A stretch of DNA of 64,000 nucleotides from positions 1 through 64,000 of the forward strand of contig WGNL01000005.1 in the NCBI GenBank assembly GCA_016124585.1, in the 5' to 3' direction. Shown here piece after piece: positions 42,479 to 52,400 of the stretch (positions within the stretch are counted from its first letter, which is position 1; the number at the start of each line of letters is the position of its first letter). The position numbers were made by a program, and so were the translations under genes. The stretch is from Bacteroidota bacterium. Lineage in GTDB: Bacteria; Bacteroidota; Bacteroidia; Chitinophagales; Saprospiraceae. The notes beneath the pieces were generated by a model, which was given only the letters and a program-made list of their open reading frames with translations, was not told the origin of the DNA and ran no database searches.

Positions 42479-44698
42479 ATGAGAGCGCTAAGTATATTCA
42501 TCTGTTTGATATTCAGTATTTTAACCCAAGTTCAAAGCCAAACTACTAGGCAGCTTTACGGCAATGTTTTCAATGAGAAGGGCGAAAGCCTCATCGGAGC
42601 TACTGTCCTCTGGGAAGGCACCGACATTGGCACAGTGACCGATGAAAATGGCGATTTTTGGATTCAAAAACAAATTGACACTGCCAACCTCGTTATCCAA
42701 TATGTCGGCTACAACCCAGTCAAAGTGGAGATGTACCCTCATGAAGACTCCGTTTTTGTCAAAGTAGAAGGCGTGACGGAACTGGAGACGGTCGTGGTAG
42801 CCGAACATCGTGACGATGCCTACACTTCCACACTTAATACTAGGAACATGGAGCATATCACGTCCCACGAACTCAAAAAAGCTGCCTGTTGCAGTCTCGC
42901 CGAAAGTTTTGAAACGAGTGGGAGTGTGGATGTGATGCGGCAGGATGCCGTCACCTCTGCTTCTGAAATCCAGATACTTGGCCTGCGTGGCATTTACTCG
43001 CAATTATTGGTGGAAAAACGCCCTGCTTTTACGGGGCTTGGTAGCCCGTTGGCGCTGGAATACATCCCAGGAACTTGGGTGCAGGGCATTCAAGTTTCCA
43101 AAGGTGCCAGCACAGTGCAGAACGGCCCGCAGGCTATGACCGGCCAGATAAATACTGAGCTTGTCAAACCATTTCAGGATAAAAAGATCTTTGTGAACGC
43201 TTATGGCTCAACAACTGGACGAGGCGAATTGAACCTGCATTTTAACAAGCAGTTCAACGACAAGTACAGCAGTGGGCTGTTGTTGCATGGTAGCACAGCA
43301 CAAGGTGAGTTTGACAAAAATCACGACGGATTTATTGACCAGCCCAAGAAAATGAGCTTGGATGCGCTTTGGCGTAATTTCTATCAAGCTGATAACTTCA
43401 GCGCCCAGTTCAATGTGCAGGTACTCAGCGATGAACGCCAAAGCGGACAACTTACGGCTTTCGACGATCAGCCTGATGCCCCCAATTCCGCTTATCGCAT
43501 TGACCAAAAAAACCAACGGGTGGACGTGTTCGGGAAGTTTGGCTATTATGGTTTCTTGAAGCCGGAAACTTCTATAGGCTTCATTTATTCGGGGTCACTG
43601 CACGACATGAAAAACCAGTTTGGTAACACCCATTACGATGGTAAACAGCGGAATTTTTACGCCAATCTGATTTACGCCAGCTTCATCGGTACCACCGACC
43701 ACAAGCTGAACGTTGGAGCCAGTTTTCAGTACGACGATTATGATGAATTCCTGAACGATACAGATTTCAGCCGTACCGAGGCGATGCCGGGTGTGTTCGG
43801 TGAGTATAATTTTACCCGTGATAAATTTGGCCTTATTGCTGGCTTGCGTTTCGACCACCACAACCGTTATGGTTTCTTCGCAACTCCGAGGTTGAACATG
43901 AAATATAATTTCAACGACAATACCATTCTTAGATTGAGTGGGGGGCGTGGCGTACGCACCGCTCAAATTTTATCCGAAAACATGGCTGTGATGGCCAGTA
44001 ACCGCCAGTTCGTGGTGGATCAGTCACAACTGAAAATCGAAGATGCTTGGAATGCAGGCTTGAATTTTACGAAGAATTTCAAAATTGCTGGCAAGAGCGC
44101 TAGCCTCGTGGCCGACCTGTACCGTACCCAGTTCGTGAACCAAGTGGTGATGGACATGGAGAGCGAACAAGGCAAAGTGCTTTTTTACAATTTGGATGGA
44201 AAAAGTTTCTCCAACTCGCTGCTGGTACTGGGCAGTTGGGCACCGTTCAAGGGCTTCGATATGAAGCTGGCCTACAAACTGAACGATGTAAAAGTAAGTT
44301 ACAAACTGTACAGTGACCCCGTTCAACGTCCGTTGATGGCCCGCCACCGGGGCCTCGTTACGCTCAACTACGAGACGCCGAACAAACTCTGGATGTTCAA
44401 TTCTAATATGCAAATCACAGGTAAACAGCGGTTTGCGCACAGCCATGGAGTTCCGTCTTCACTTATTGATGGTTTTACAGGCGATGCACCTGCTTACACC
44501 ATCGTAAATGCCCAGGTTACCCGGCGTTTCAATAATCTGGAGTTTTACTTGGGCGGGGAAAACCTCACGAATTTTACCCAGAAAAATGCCATCGTGGATT
44601 GGGAGCACCCGTTTGGGGAGTATTTCGATGCCATGCAGGTTTGGGGCCCATTGGTAGGGGCAAGGGGGTATGTTGGTGTTCGTTGGTGGATTGATTAA
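42479..44698 (+). CDS. TonB-dependent receptor paired with the HYC_CC_PP protein
   Basis: A 739-residue outer-membrane receptor. Signal peptide MRALSIFICLIFSILTQVQS, carboxypeptidase-regulatory-like domain about 25-105 (LYGNVFNEKGESLIGATVLWEG), plug about 115-235 (IQILGLRGIYSQLLVEKRPAFTGLG, VQGIQVSKGASTVQNG), then a 22-strand-type barrel ending in the aromatic terminus VRWWID. A double cysteine at residues 137-138 (ELKKAACCSLAESFE) in the plug is characteristic of the subgroup that travels with HYC_CC_PP proteins. Import of a metal (possibly copper) or metal complex is inferred. Ends at a strong terminator. Confidence 0.88.
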   Translation: MRALSIFICLIFSILTQVQSQTTRQLYGNVFNEKGESLIGATVLWEGTDIGTVTDENGDFWIQKQIDTANLVIQYVGYNPVKVEMYPHEDSVFVKVEGVTELETVVVAEHRDDAYTSTLNTRNMEHITSHELKKAACCSLAESFETSGSVDVMRQDAVTSASEIQILGLRGIYSQLLVEKRPAFTGLGSPLALEYIPGTWVQGIQVSKGASTVQNGPQAMTGQINTELVKPFQDKKIFVNAYGSTTGRGELNLHFNKQFNDKYSSGLLLHGSTAQGEFDKNHDGFIDQPKKMSLDALWRNFYQADNFSAQFNVQVLSDERQSGQLTAFDDQPDAPNSAYRIDQKNQRVDVFGKFGYYGFLKPETSIGFIYSGSLHDMKNQFGNTHYDGKQRNFYANLIYASFIGTTDHKLNVGASFQYDDYDEFLNDTDFSRTEAMPGVFGEYNFTRDKFGLIAGLRFDHHNRYGFFATPRLNMKYNFNDNTILRLSGGRGVRTAQILSENMAVMASNRQFVVDQSQLKIEDAWNAGLNFTKNFKIAGKSASLVADLYRTQFVNQVVMDMESEQGKVLFYNLDGKSFSNSLLVLGSWAPFKGFDMKLAYKLNDVKVSYKLYSDPVQRPLMARHRGLVTLNYETPNKLWMFNSNMQITGKQRFAHSHGVPSSLIDGFTGDAPAYTIVNAQVTRRFNNLEFYLGGENLTNFTQKNAIVDWEHPFGEYFDAMQVWGPLVGARGYVGVRWWID

Positions 44699-44712
44699 AA
44701 ATGAAGTTTGTG

Positions 44713-44757
44713 AAAATGGCGAGGGCTACCCGAATTTTAGGTAGCCCTCGCCATTTT
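44713..44757. terminator. Strong bidirectional terminator after the TonB receptor
   Basis: A perfect 18-bp stem (44713-44730 with 44740-44757) with AAAA on the left and TTTT on the right, between the convergent receptor and cyclase genes. Confidence 0.88.
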
Positions 44758-44781
44758 ACCTGAATACAATATTTCTCTGCG

Positions 44782-45414
44782 TCAATCTTTTTCCAAAATC
44801 GCCCTTGCCAAGGTTCCTTCCACGCCTTCAATTTTCAAAGGCAAGCAAATTAGCCGATAAGGTCCTGGTTCCACAAACCGCAAATCAAGCCCCTCCACAA
44901 TCACCGTTTCTTTGGACAGCAAAATGACGTGTGTATCCAACGAGTCATGGTAGAGCTGAATGCTCAAGTAGTCGATGCCCACAAGGTGGATGCCATTGTC
45001 CACGACCCATTGCGCAGCATCGGCGGTTAGTGCGCAGAAGTCCTCCACGAAGGGGTGCGTAGGGTCAGCCCAATAGCGGGAGTTGTCCGTTTTGAAAAGG
45101 ATTTTTTCAGTTCCAGACGGCAAATGGAGGGCCTTTAAGTCATTAGCTGTGATGCTTGTTTTGCCCTGACAGTCAACAACTTGGCATGGGCCAACGAGTT
45201 TTTCCAGTGGGATTTCAATCGTCGTTTTACCACCATCCACAAAATGCAGTGGGGCATCAATATGCGTTCCTGTGTGGCTGCCAAAAGCAAGTTGTGTCAC
45301 GTTGGCATCTGCGCCTTCGCTCATGCGAAACTTATGGGTGATGCTTGGGTGCTGCTCTCCTGGCCATACAGGTAGTTTTGGGTTGAGGGGGACGGAGATG
45401 TCGATTAATTTCAT
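44782..45414 (-). CDS. Cyclase / kynurenine-formamidase-like metal hydrolase
   Basis: A 210-residue hydrolase of the cyclase family with the metal-binding motif SHTGTHIDAPLHF (HxGTHxDxPxH type) near residues 44-56, opening MKLIDISVPL. The family includes KynB arylformamidase and other amide hydrolases; the substrate here is unknown. The ATG at 45414 is chosen because upstream in-frame codons (to 45510) add unrelated residues. It follows the glycosyltransferase by 70 bases. Confidence 0.85.
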   Translation of the reverse strand: MKLIDISVPLNPKLPVWPGEQHPSITHKFRMSEGADANVTQLAFGSHTGTHIDAPLHFVDGGKTTIEIPLEKLVGPCQVVDCQGKTSITANDLKALHLPSGTEKILFKTDNSRYWADPTHPFVEDFCALTADAAQWVVDNGIHLVGIDYLSIQLYHDSLDTHVILLSKETVIVEGLDLRFVEPGPYRLICLPLKIEGVEGTLARAILEKD

Positions 45415-45484
45415 AGTGACGATGAAAAGTGATTGGTGACTTATGACTGGCATGTTTTTATCACCAATCACAAGTCTCGAATCC

Positions 45485-46432
45485 TTATTTATGAATTTTC
45501 GAATAATCAATCATGCGGCGCTTTTCCTCAAGGCTTTCTTTTTTTGCCACAAAACCCTTGGGGTAATAAAACCGCTCCCTAACCTGGTTGTCCATCAGAT
45601 ACGACTGCTTGTAGCCTCGATAGGTTCCCCAAAACTGGTTGTAGCGGAACAGCAGTATGTTAAAAAATTCCTTGAAAAACACCCCGTCGTGTCTTGCCTG
45701 CTGCCAATCATGGCGGGCATTTTTCCAAAATAAAGTCAAAAACGTCAGGAAGTTGAAAGTCTCGTTTTTTTGAATCAAACGCAAGGCGATAGCTTCCCGT
45801 CGATAGCGGTTGAAAACGTTTTTCCAAGTCTCCTCATGCACATGGATGATGGTTGCTTCAGCCTGGTATGCGATGCGGTGGCCATTGGCTTGCATTTTTT
45901 TCGCCCAATCCAGGTCTTCGAGACCCGTGAGCGACTCGTCGTAAGGTTGCTCTAGCCAAAGGCTTCGGCGAATGGCGCAATTGGCGTTGTTGCAGAATGG
46001 GTGAAGCTGGTTCATCGTGCTTTCCTCGGGGAACCACTTCGCAAAAATCTGATGCTCACTGTACTTGTTCAGTTCACAGCCCCGCTGTTTGCCATAAACG
46101 AGACCGATTTTTTCATCTTCGAGAAACGGTTTCCGCATCAACTCCAACCAATCATTGTAAACCGGGTAAACATGGGCACTGGCGAACAGCAAAATATCAC
46201 CTGTGGCAGCATCACAGCCAAGGTTCAGAGCGTGACCGAAGGAAAAATCCTGAGGCCGGAGTGTGACGATTTTAGTTGGAAAGTTTGAGGCAATGCTCAC
46301 CGTGGCATCCGTAGAGCCACTATCTACTACGATGATTTCAATATCTTTCACAGTCTGCTCCATCACACCAGCGAGCAGTCGCCCGATGTGTTTTTCTTCG
46401 TTGAAACAACGGATGATGATGGAGATTTTCAT
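45485..46432 (-). CDS. Family 2 glycosyltransferase
   Basis: A 315-residue GT-A glycosyltransferase: MKISIIIRCFNEEKHI, nucleotide-binding IIVVDSGSTDATVSIA, the SAHVYPVYNDW region in place of a classical DxD, and the acceptor-side GLEDLDWAKKM (catalytic ED). The C-terminal 90 residues are basic and aromatic and may lie on the membrane. The ATG at 46432 is chosen; upstream in-frame sequence (to 46591) lies inside the giant T9SS gene in another frame. It starts 38 bases after that gene, so the two are probably co-transcribed and may be functionally linked through surface glycosylation. Confidence 0.85.
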   Translation of the reverse strand: MKISIIIRCFNEEKHIGRLLAGVMEQTVKDIEIIVVDSGSTDATVSIASNFPTKIVTLRPQDFSFGHALNLGCDAATGDILLFASAHVYPVYNDWLELMRKPFLEDEKIGLVYGKQRGCELNKYSEHQIFAKWFPEESTMNQLHPFCNNANCAIRRSLWLEQPYDESLTGLEDLDWAKKMQANGHRIAYQAEATIIHVHEETWKNVFNRYRREAIALRLIQKNETFNFLTFLTLFWKNARHDWQQARHDGVFFKEFFNILLFRYNQFWGTYRGYKQSYLMDNQVRERFYYPKGFVAKKESLEEKRRMIDYSKIHK

Positions 46433-46470
46433 AATCGCTTGCAAAAATAAGGGCAAAAACCCATACTGCA

Positions 46471-49400
46471 TCACCGCATCAAGGTCACATCCCCCTTCAA
46501 TTCCGATGTGTTGCCATCGGCCAATTCGACCACCACATAGTAAACGAAAACATCGGAATTCATGTCCTTGCCCCGGAACTTGCCATTCCAACCATACAAC
46601 GGGTCGTTAGGTGGGGTGTTGCTTTTTTCAAAGACCATCTCCCCCCAGCGGTCAAAAATTCGTAATATTTTTACCTCCTTCACACATCTTCCCAGCACGT
46701 AAAACACATCGTTTATGCCATCACCATTAGGGCTAAAGGCATTTGGGATGTAGGCTTTCCCCTCAAAATCAACATTGACCACAATGCTGTCAAGCGCCTT
46801 GCAGCCGTTCGAATCCGTCACCATGAGGTAGTAAGTCGTGGTCATGAACGGGCTAGCAATTGGGTCGGGGCAATCGGTGCAACTCAAGAAATCAGGGGGG
46901 CTCCAACTCCAAGTCAGCGGCGAAGTCGTAGAACTTGCATTGAGTTGAACAGAATCGCACATCGGTGCCTCGATGCTGTTCGGTAATTGGAGCACGATTT
47001 TGTTAGGGGCAGTGATGAAATATACCTCTTCCCAAATGCAGCCGAAGGTATCCACCACAAAATATTGGTAGCTGCCCGCAAAAATGCTGTCATAAAAAAC
47101 CTGTGAACTAATGGGGGAACCTTGCATACTGAACTGCAAAGTGGGGTCGTCAGCGACGATGGTCAGCGTGCCATCATTTACCCCAAAGCAACTCGCATTT
47201 TCTACTTCGGAGGTTACTTCTGGGCGCATGGCAGCGCCCAGAGTCACGGAATCCACCACCGCACAACCGGATTGGTCGGTCACGGTGACGTAGTAGGTGC
47301 CCACATCGAGGTGGGTAAGTTGATTGGTGAAAACGGTGTCATTTTCCCAATTGAAGATGTAGGGTGGCATGCCACCGTTTGGAATCGCAGTTACAGAACC
47401 ATCGAAAAGCAATGGGCAGGCCGTCTCCTTCTCGAAATTAATTTGGAAGGATTGGCCGACCGAGAGGTTTGCTACGGTCGTTGAATCACATCCATTTTGA
47501 GCAGCGATGGTTTGGGTGAAAATACCAGGTTGGCTTTCCCAATTACCAAAAATCAGGATAGAATCACCTGCGCAGATGCTTAAATTCTGGAGGACAAGCG
47601 CAGTGTCATTTACCACCAATTCGATAACATGCGTCGAATCGCAACCGCCAGGTAATGGATAGATTTCAGAATAGGTGCCCGGTTGGTTGGTCTGCGTTCC
47701 GAAAATATTGGCGGTTTCGGTTTCACAAATGATGATAGTCTCGCTCGTCAGCACCGAATCCAGCACCATCAAGTCAATTGTATGAGTACTATCGCAGCCA
47801 TTTTGGGAAGGAAAAGTCATGGAATATGTTCCGGGAATGCTGGTTAGTGTGCCAAAAATATCGGCATTTTGCCCTTCACAGATGCTGATGGATTCAGCGG
47901 TCTGGAAAGTCGGGGATACGGTCAAGTTGATGGTAACCGTGGAGTCACATCCATTGGCGGTAGAGAGGTTTTGATTGAAAATGCCTGATTGCGTTTCCCA
48001 GTTACCAAAAATCAGGACGGAATCACCTTGACAAATATTGATGTTTTGGTTGATGGAAAAAGTGTCATGAACGACCAGTTCAATGACGACGGTTGAGTCA
48101 CAGCCGTTAGTCATGGCAAATGTTTGGGAATAAATACCGGGGGCATTGGTTGGCGTGCCAAAAATATCGGCAGTTTCATTTTCGCAAATGATGATAGTCT
48201 CGCTCACCAGCACAGAATCCAGCACAGTGAGAGTTATCTGGTGGGTGCTGTCGCAAGTGTTCTGCGAAGCGAAAACCATCGAAAAAACGCCCGGCGATGT
48301 AACTGGGTTTCCAAAGATGATAGCTGTATCGCCTTCGCAAATCGTGATATTTTCCGAAATAAAAAATGTGTCCAATACGCTCAAAATCAATTGGTTGTTA
48401 ACTGGGCAAGTGCCAGAAATATCCACATGGTCATACTGCCCGGTAGTAGTCAGTTGCATTCCGAAAAAGTCGTAGCTCATGCCCATGCAGATGGTCGCCT
48501 GTTCCATGATTTGAACTGTATCCGTAGCGGCTACCAGCGTGATGGTAGTGGTGCTGTCGCAACCATTTTGCGAAGCGAAAACCATGGAGTAATCGCCCGC
48601 TGAAGTGACTGGATTTCCAAAAATTATCACCGTGTCGCCTTGGCAAAACTGCATGGTGTCCGTCGTGGATACCGCTTGAATGGTTTTCAGGCAAACCGTG
48701 TCAGTAGAGTAGCAACCGTTGCCGTCAGTGGCTACCAAAATGAGGCAGGTATCCACTGGATTTGTTACGGTGATGCTTGGACAGGTCGGGCAGTCCACCA
48801 AATCGGCTGGAAACCATTGATAGCCCGAAAACCCGCTAACGGTCAACGTAGCGCTGTCCCCTTCGCAAACAGACAAAGTGTCCATTCCGATTTCGAGGAC
48901 AGTGCTGGGGATGGTACTGAAGGTGATTTCATCGGTCTGCGTCCCACCGCATAGATCGGTCACGGTGACAGAGTAAGTGCCTGGTTGCCAAGCGGTTAGC
49001 GTTTGTTCAGTACTATTGTCGTACCAAAGATAACTAGCAAAACCGCTTCCCGCATCCAATTCGGTCACGCTGAAATCGCAGGCGGAGATGTCGGGGCCAA
49101 GTTCAAGTACGGGTGGCGTGTAGTTCACGGTGAAACTGGCGATGTTGTTGGTGAAATCACATTCCTGCGTAGTGGTATTCGGAAAATCGGTGGCAAGGTC
49201 GAACGGCGTCGGAGTAGTTCCGTCGTCGTTCACGACAGCGAAGATTTGCTGGTTGGGTGGCAACGGCACGGATAGTGTGAACTGCTCACAAGTACCGGGA
49301 AGAACCTGTTTATCCAATTGGATAGTAGCCAGCAAGCTGGCATTAGTGTTAGTCGGGTTGTTTTGGTAAAAACTGATGGGTGTCCCTTGCGGCAAAGCCA

Positions 49401-52400
49401 CACTGTCTGCGTTGCAAACCTCGAAGTTGACCAACATGCTGTCACCATTGCACTGGGCTGATATGTTTTGCAAAAAAGCATCTGGCGTGGTATTGATTGG
49501 GAGGCCATTGGCGCAAGTGTCAACACCAGTTTCCGTGCACTCACAACCGGGGAAATACGTCGTTTGCAACTGCACATCCACAGGTGAAAGGTTGGCATTG
49601 CTCCAAGTGTAAGGCGTGTTGACATTTGTAAGCAGGTGCTGGCCATCGTAGGTATTGGTCACGTTGTTGACCGTGACGGTCAAGTCGTCAAGGTTGGTAC
49701 AGCCAGGGCCAATCGCTTCACCTTCCAGCGAAATCTTGCCGAGCATGATGTCGCCGGAAGCATCAATCTGGTTAGAGCGGCCCACGAAATATATGAAGCC
49801 GTTCTGATAGGCAGCATATTTCCCCCAGTCCCCATTGATGTTTTTGATGGTTTTAGCCCAAATAAGGTTGCCTTGCTTGTCCACCCTGATGATGAAAAAT
49901 TGGCTTTGCCCGTTGCTGTTTAGGATGTGGTTGCCCTGCATGATGTAGCCATCAGGTATCGGTATGAAAGAGCCGCTGAATTCCGTATTGCTATTTGGGA
50001 TATTGTAACGCTTAGCCCAGGCAAAATTGCCGTCAAGGTCTGCCTTCATCAGCAGGATTTCACCATCGGTAAAGGAGGAGCCGTTCAAATCGCCACGACC
50101 GTATGCAATGATGGAATCGTTTTCAATCAGGTTTTCATAAAAATAAGTGCGAGCCGTTTCACTCAAGCTGTTGAAATAGAATCGGGTCCAGATTTGAGTC
50201 CCGGTCAGGCTGAGCTTGGACATGGCTGCCCGAATATCCCCAAGGCCTCCATTCCGCTGAACCCCTACCGTGTAAATGGCACCATTGTAAACCTTGCCAG
50301 CCAGAAAGTGGTCTGTCGTGCCGTAGTCGAATTCCTTTATGGCCACTAGATTCCCAGTGTTCCGCTCTATTTCCATGTACATGTTGTCGTCGTTCACCAT
50401 GCCAAGCACGTAGTAGTTGCCACCAGTCGATTTTTCCAAAAGCACTTCCAAGCGGGCAAAACTGACAGGAAACAATTTTTGCCAAATGATAGTCTGGGTT
50501 TGAAGGTTGAATTTGAATAGGTAGGAGTTATTGGTGGTGTTGAGTTGGTCCCTGCCCGTAGCCACCAACATACCATCCGAATCGAGCATCATTTCAAAAA
50601 TGAAGTCATTCCCGCTGGTGAAATCAAAGGTTTTTGACCAGATAATTTCGCCACCAGGTGTAGTCAGCATTAGCAAAGAAGCATTAGCGTGATTGCCGCC
50701 GATGAGGATATTTCCATCAGGCAAGGTGAGAATAGCATGAGTAAATTCAGTGGTATTCGATTCCCCAAGGCTCTCGATGTAGGAGCCATTGCAGCCGTCG
50801 TTGGAATTGGTGCATTCGCAACTGGGGATGTCATTCAGTGGGAGGTTAGCGTCTTCGGGGCTATGCGAAACATTTAGATAGGGATAGGCTGTACTAAACG
50901 TATTAGGAGCTAGTGTCCCCTCGTAGGGATTGGGAATATTTTGCTCAATAAGCGTGATGTCTTCAATAAGTGGACAATTGGCATTATTGACTTGGCCATT
51001 TAGGGCGATTTTACCAAAAAGAAGGTCGTTATTTAGCCCTGAATCATATTGGGTTGTTTGAGTCGAGAAAACCACAAAATTGCCATCTACCAAAATACCT
51101 CTCTTAGGAATGGTGAGTGCCGATCCAGGCATTGAAGTGTTTATTTTTTTTGCCCAAATGACATTTCCCTGCTTGTTTAAGCGAGTAATTAACATTTGGG
51201 TAGTAGTGCCTCCTTCGGCAAAAGTACCCTGGACTATGTATCCATCCGGAATCGGGATAATTGTGAATCCACCCGTATTGGTGGCTCCTCCTACAGCGTA
51301 ACTTTTTGCTAAAATTAGGTTTCCATTGAGGTTGGTTTTGTAAAAAAGCAACTTAAAATTGTTCGTATAATCATCCGTTAATGACCCCCTCCCCACGTTT
51401 ACAATTGTGTCGTTTTCAACTAATAAGTCCAAATTATATAATCTGGCAGATTGAGCGGGTGACCGCAAATGTGTTTTTGTCCATATTCGGTTACCATTTA
51501 AGTCGAATTTGGACAAAGTGGGACGTATTTCATCAAGCCCACTTCCAGGCCTTGCTACTCCTGAAAAATAAATAGCATTATTGGTAATGAAATTGCCAAT
51601 TAATACATCAGTGTTGCCGCCGTAATCCGATTGCGATTGCCAGTTGACAGCTCCAGTGTTTTTATTTACCTCTGCAATATATTCGTCAATTGCATTGGTG
51701 GCATATCCATAAAAAACATAGTTTCCTGAAGCAGGAACCTGATAGACTTTGTTGAATACTACCAGTGATGGATTTGTTATTTGTTTCTCCCATAAGACGC
51801 CACCTGACTGCCAATTTATTTTGAATTGGACGTTGGAGTTGCTTGAATTTAGTTGGTCACGGGCCGAACCAACTAGAAACCCTTGGTCATCCACCATCAT
51901 GCAACTAATAAAGTCATTGCCATTTGTGAAATCATAGGTGCGTTGCATCAAAATATTTCCCGAAGGATCAAGCCGCATGATTAGTGACTTGCTACTTGCC
52001 GAACCTGCCAAAAAGTAGTTTCCTGTACCATCAGGTACCATGTAATAACTCTCTTCATTTTCTCCTTGGTTGCCAATGCGTCGTACGAAACTGGATTCAC
52101 AATCTCCATTTGTGGTCGGCTCTAAAACAAAAACCAACTGGCACAACTGTTTGGTGCAAAGGCCATTTCCAGCTTCCAAGCAGATATTGTACTGGCCCGT
52201 GGAGCTGAATATATTTGAAAAATTGGCAGCATTGCCAGCCATTGTTCCATTCACAGTCCAAGCGTAGCTGTTGGCGGCAGTGGAGTTGTTCGTGAAATTT
52301 ACGGTTTCACCAGGAGTGGCGTAAACGTTGCTTGTTGAAAATGAGGCGGTTACAGGACAAACTACTTCGATGGTTAAAGTCTTTTTACTACTACAATTCG

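Noticed and set aside
47440-48680. Regular 153-bp spacing as a possible CRISPR-like array
   Set aside because: The units are in-frame coding repeats, about 150 bp each, diverged between copies and without short identical repeats and unique spacers.
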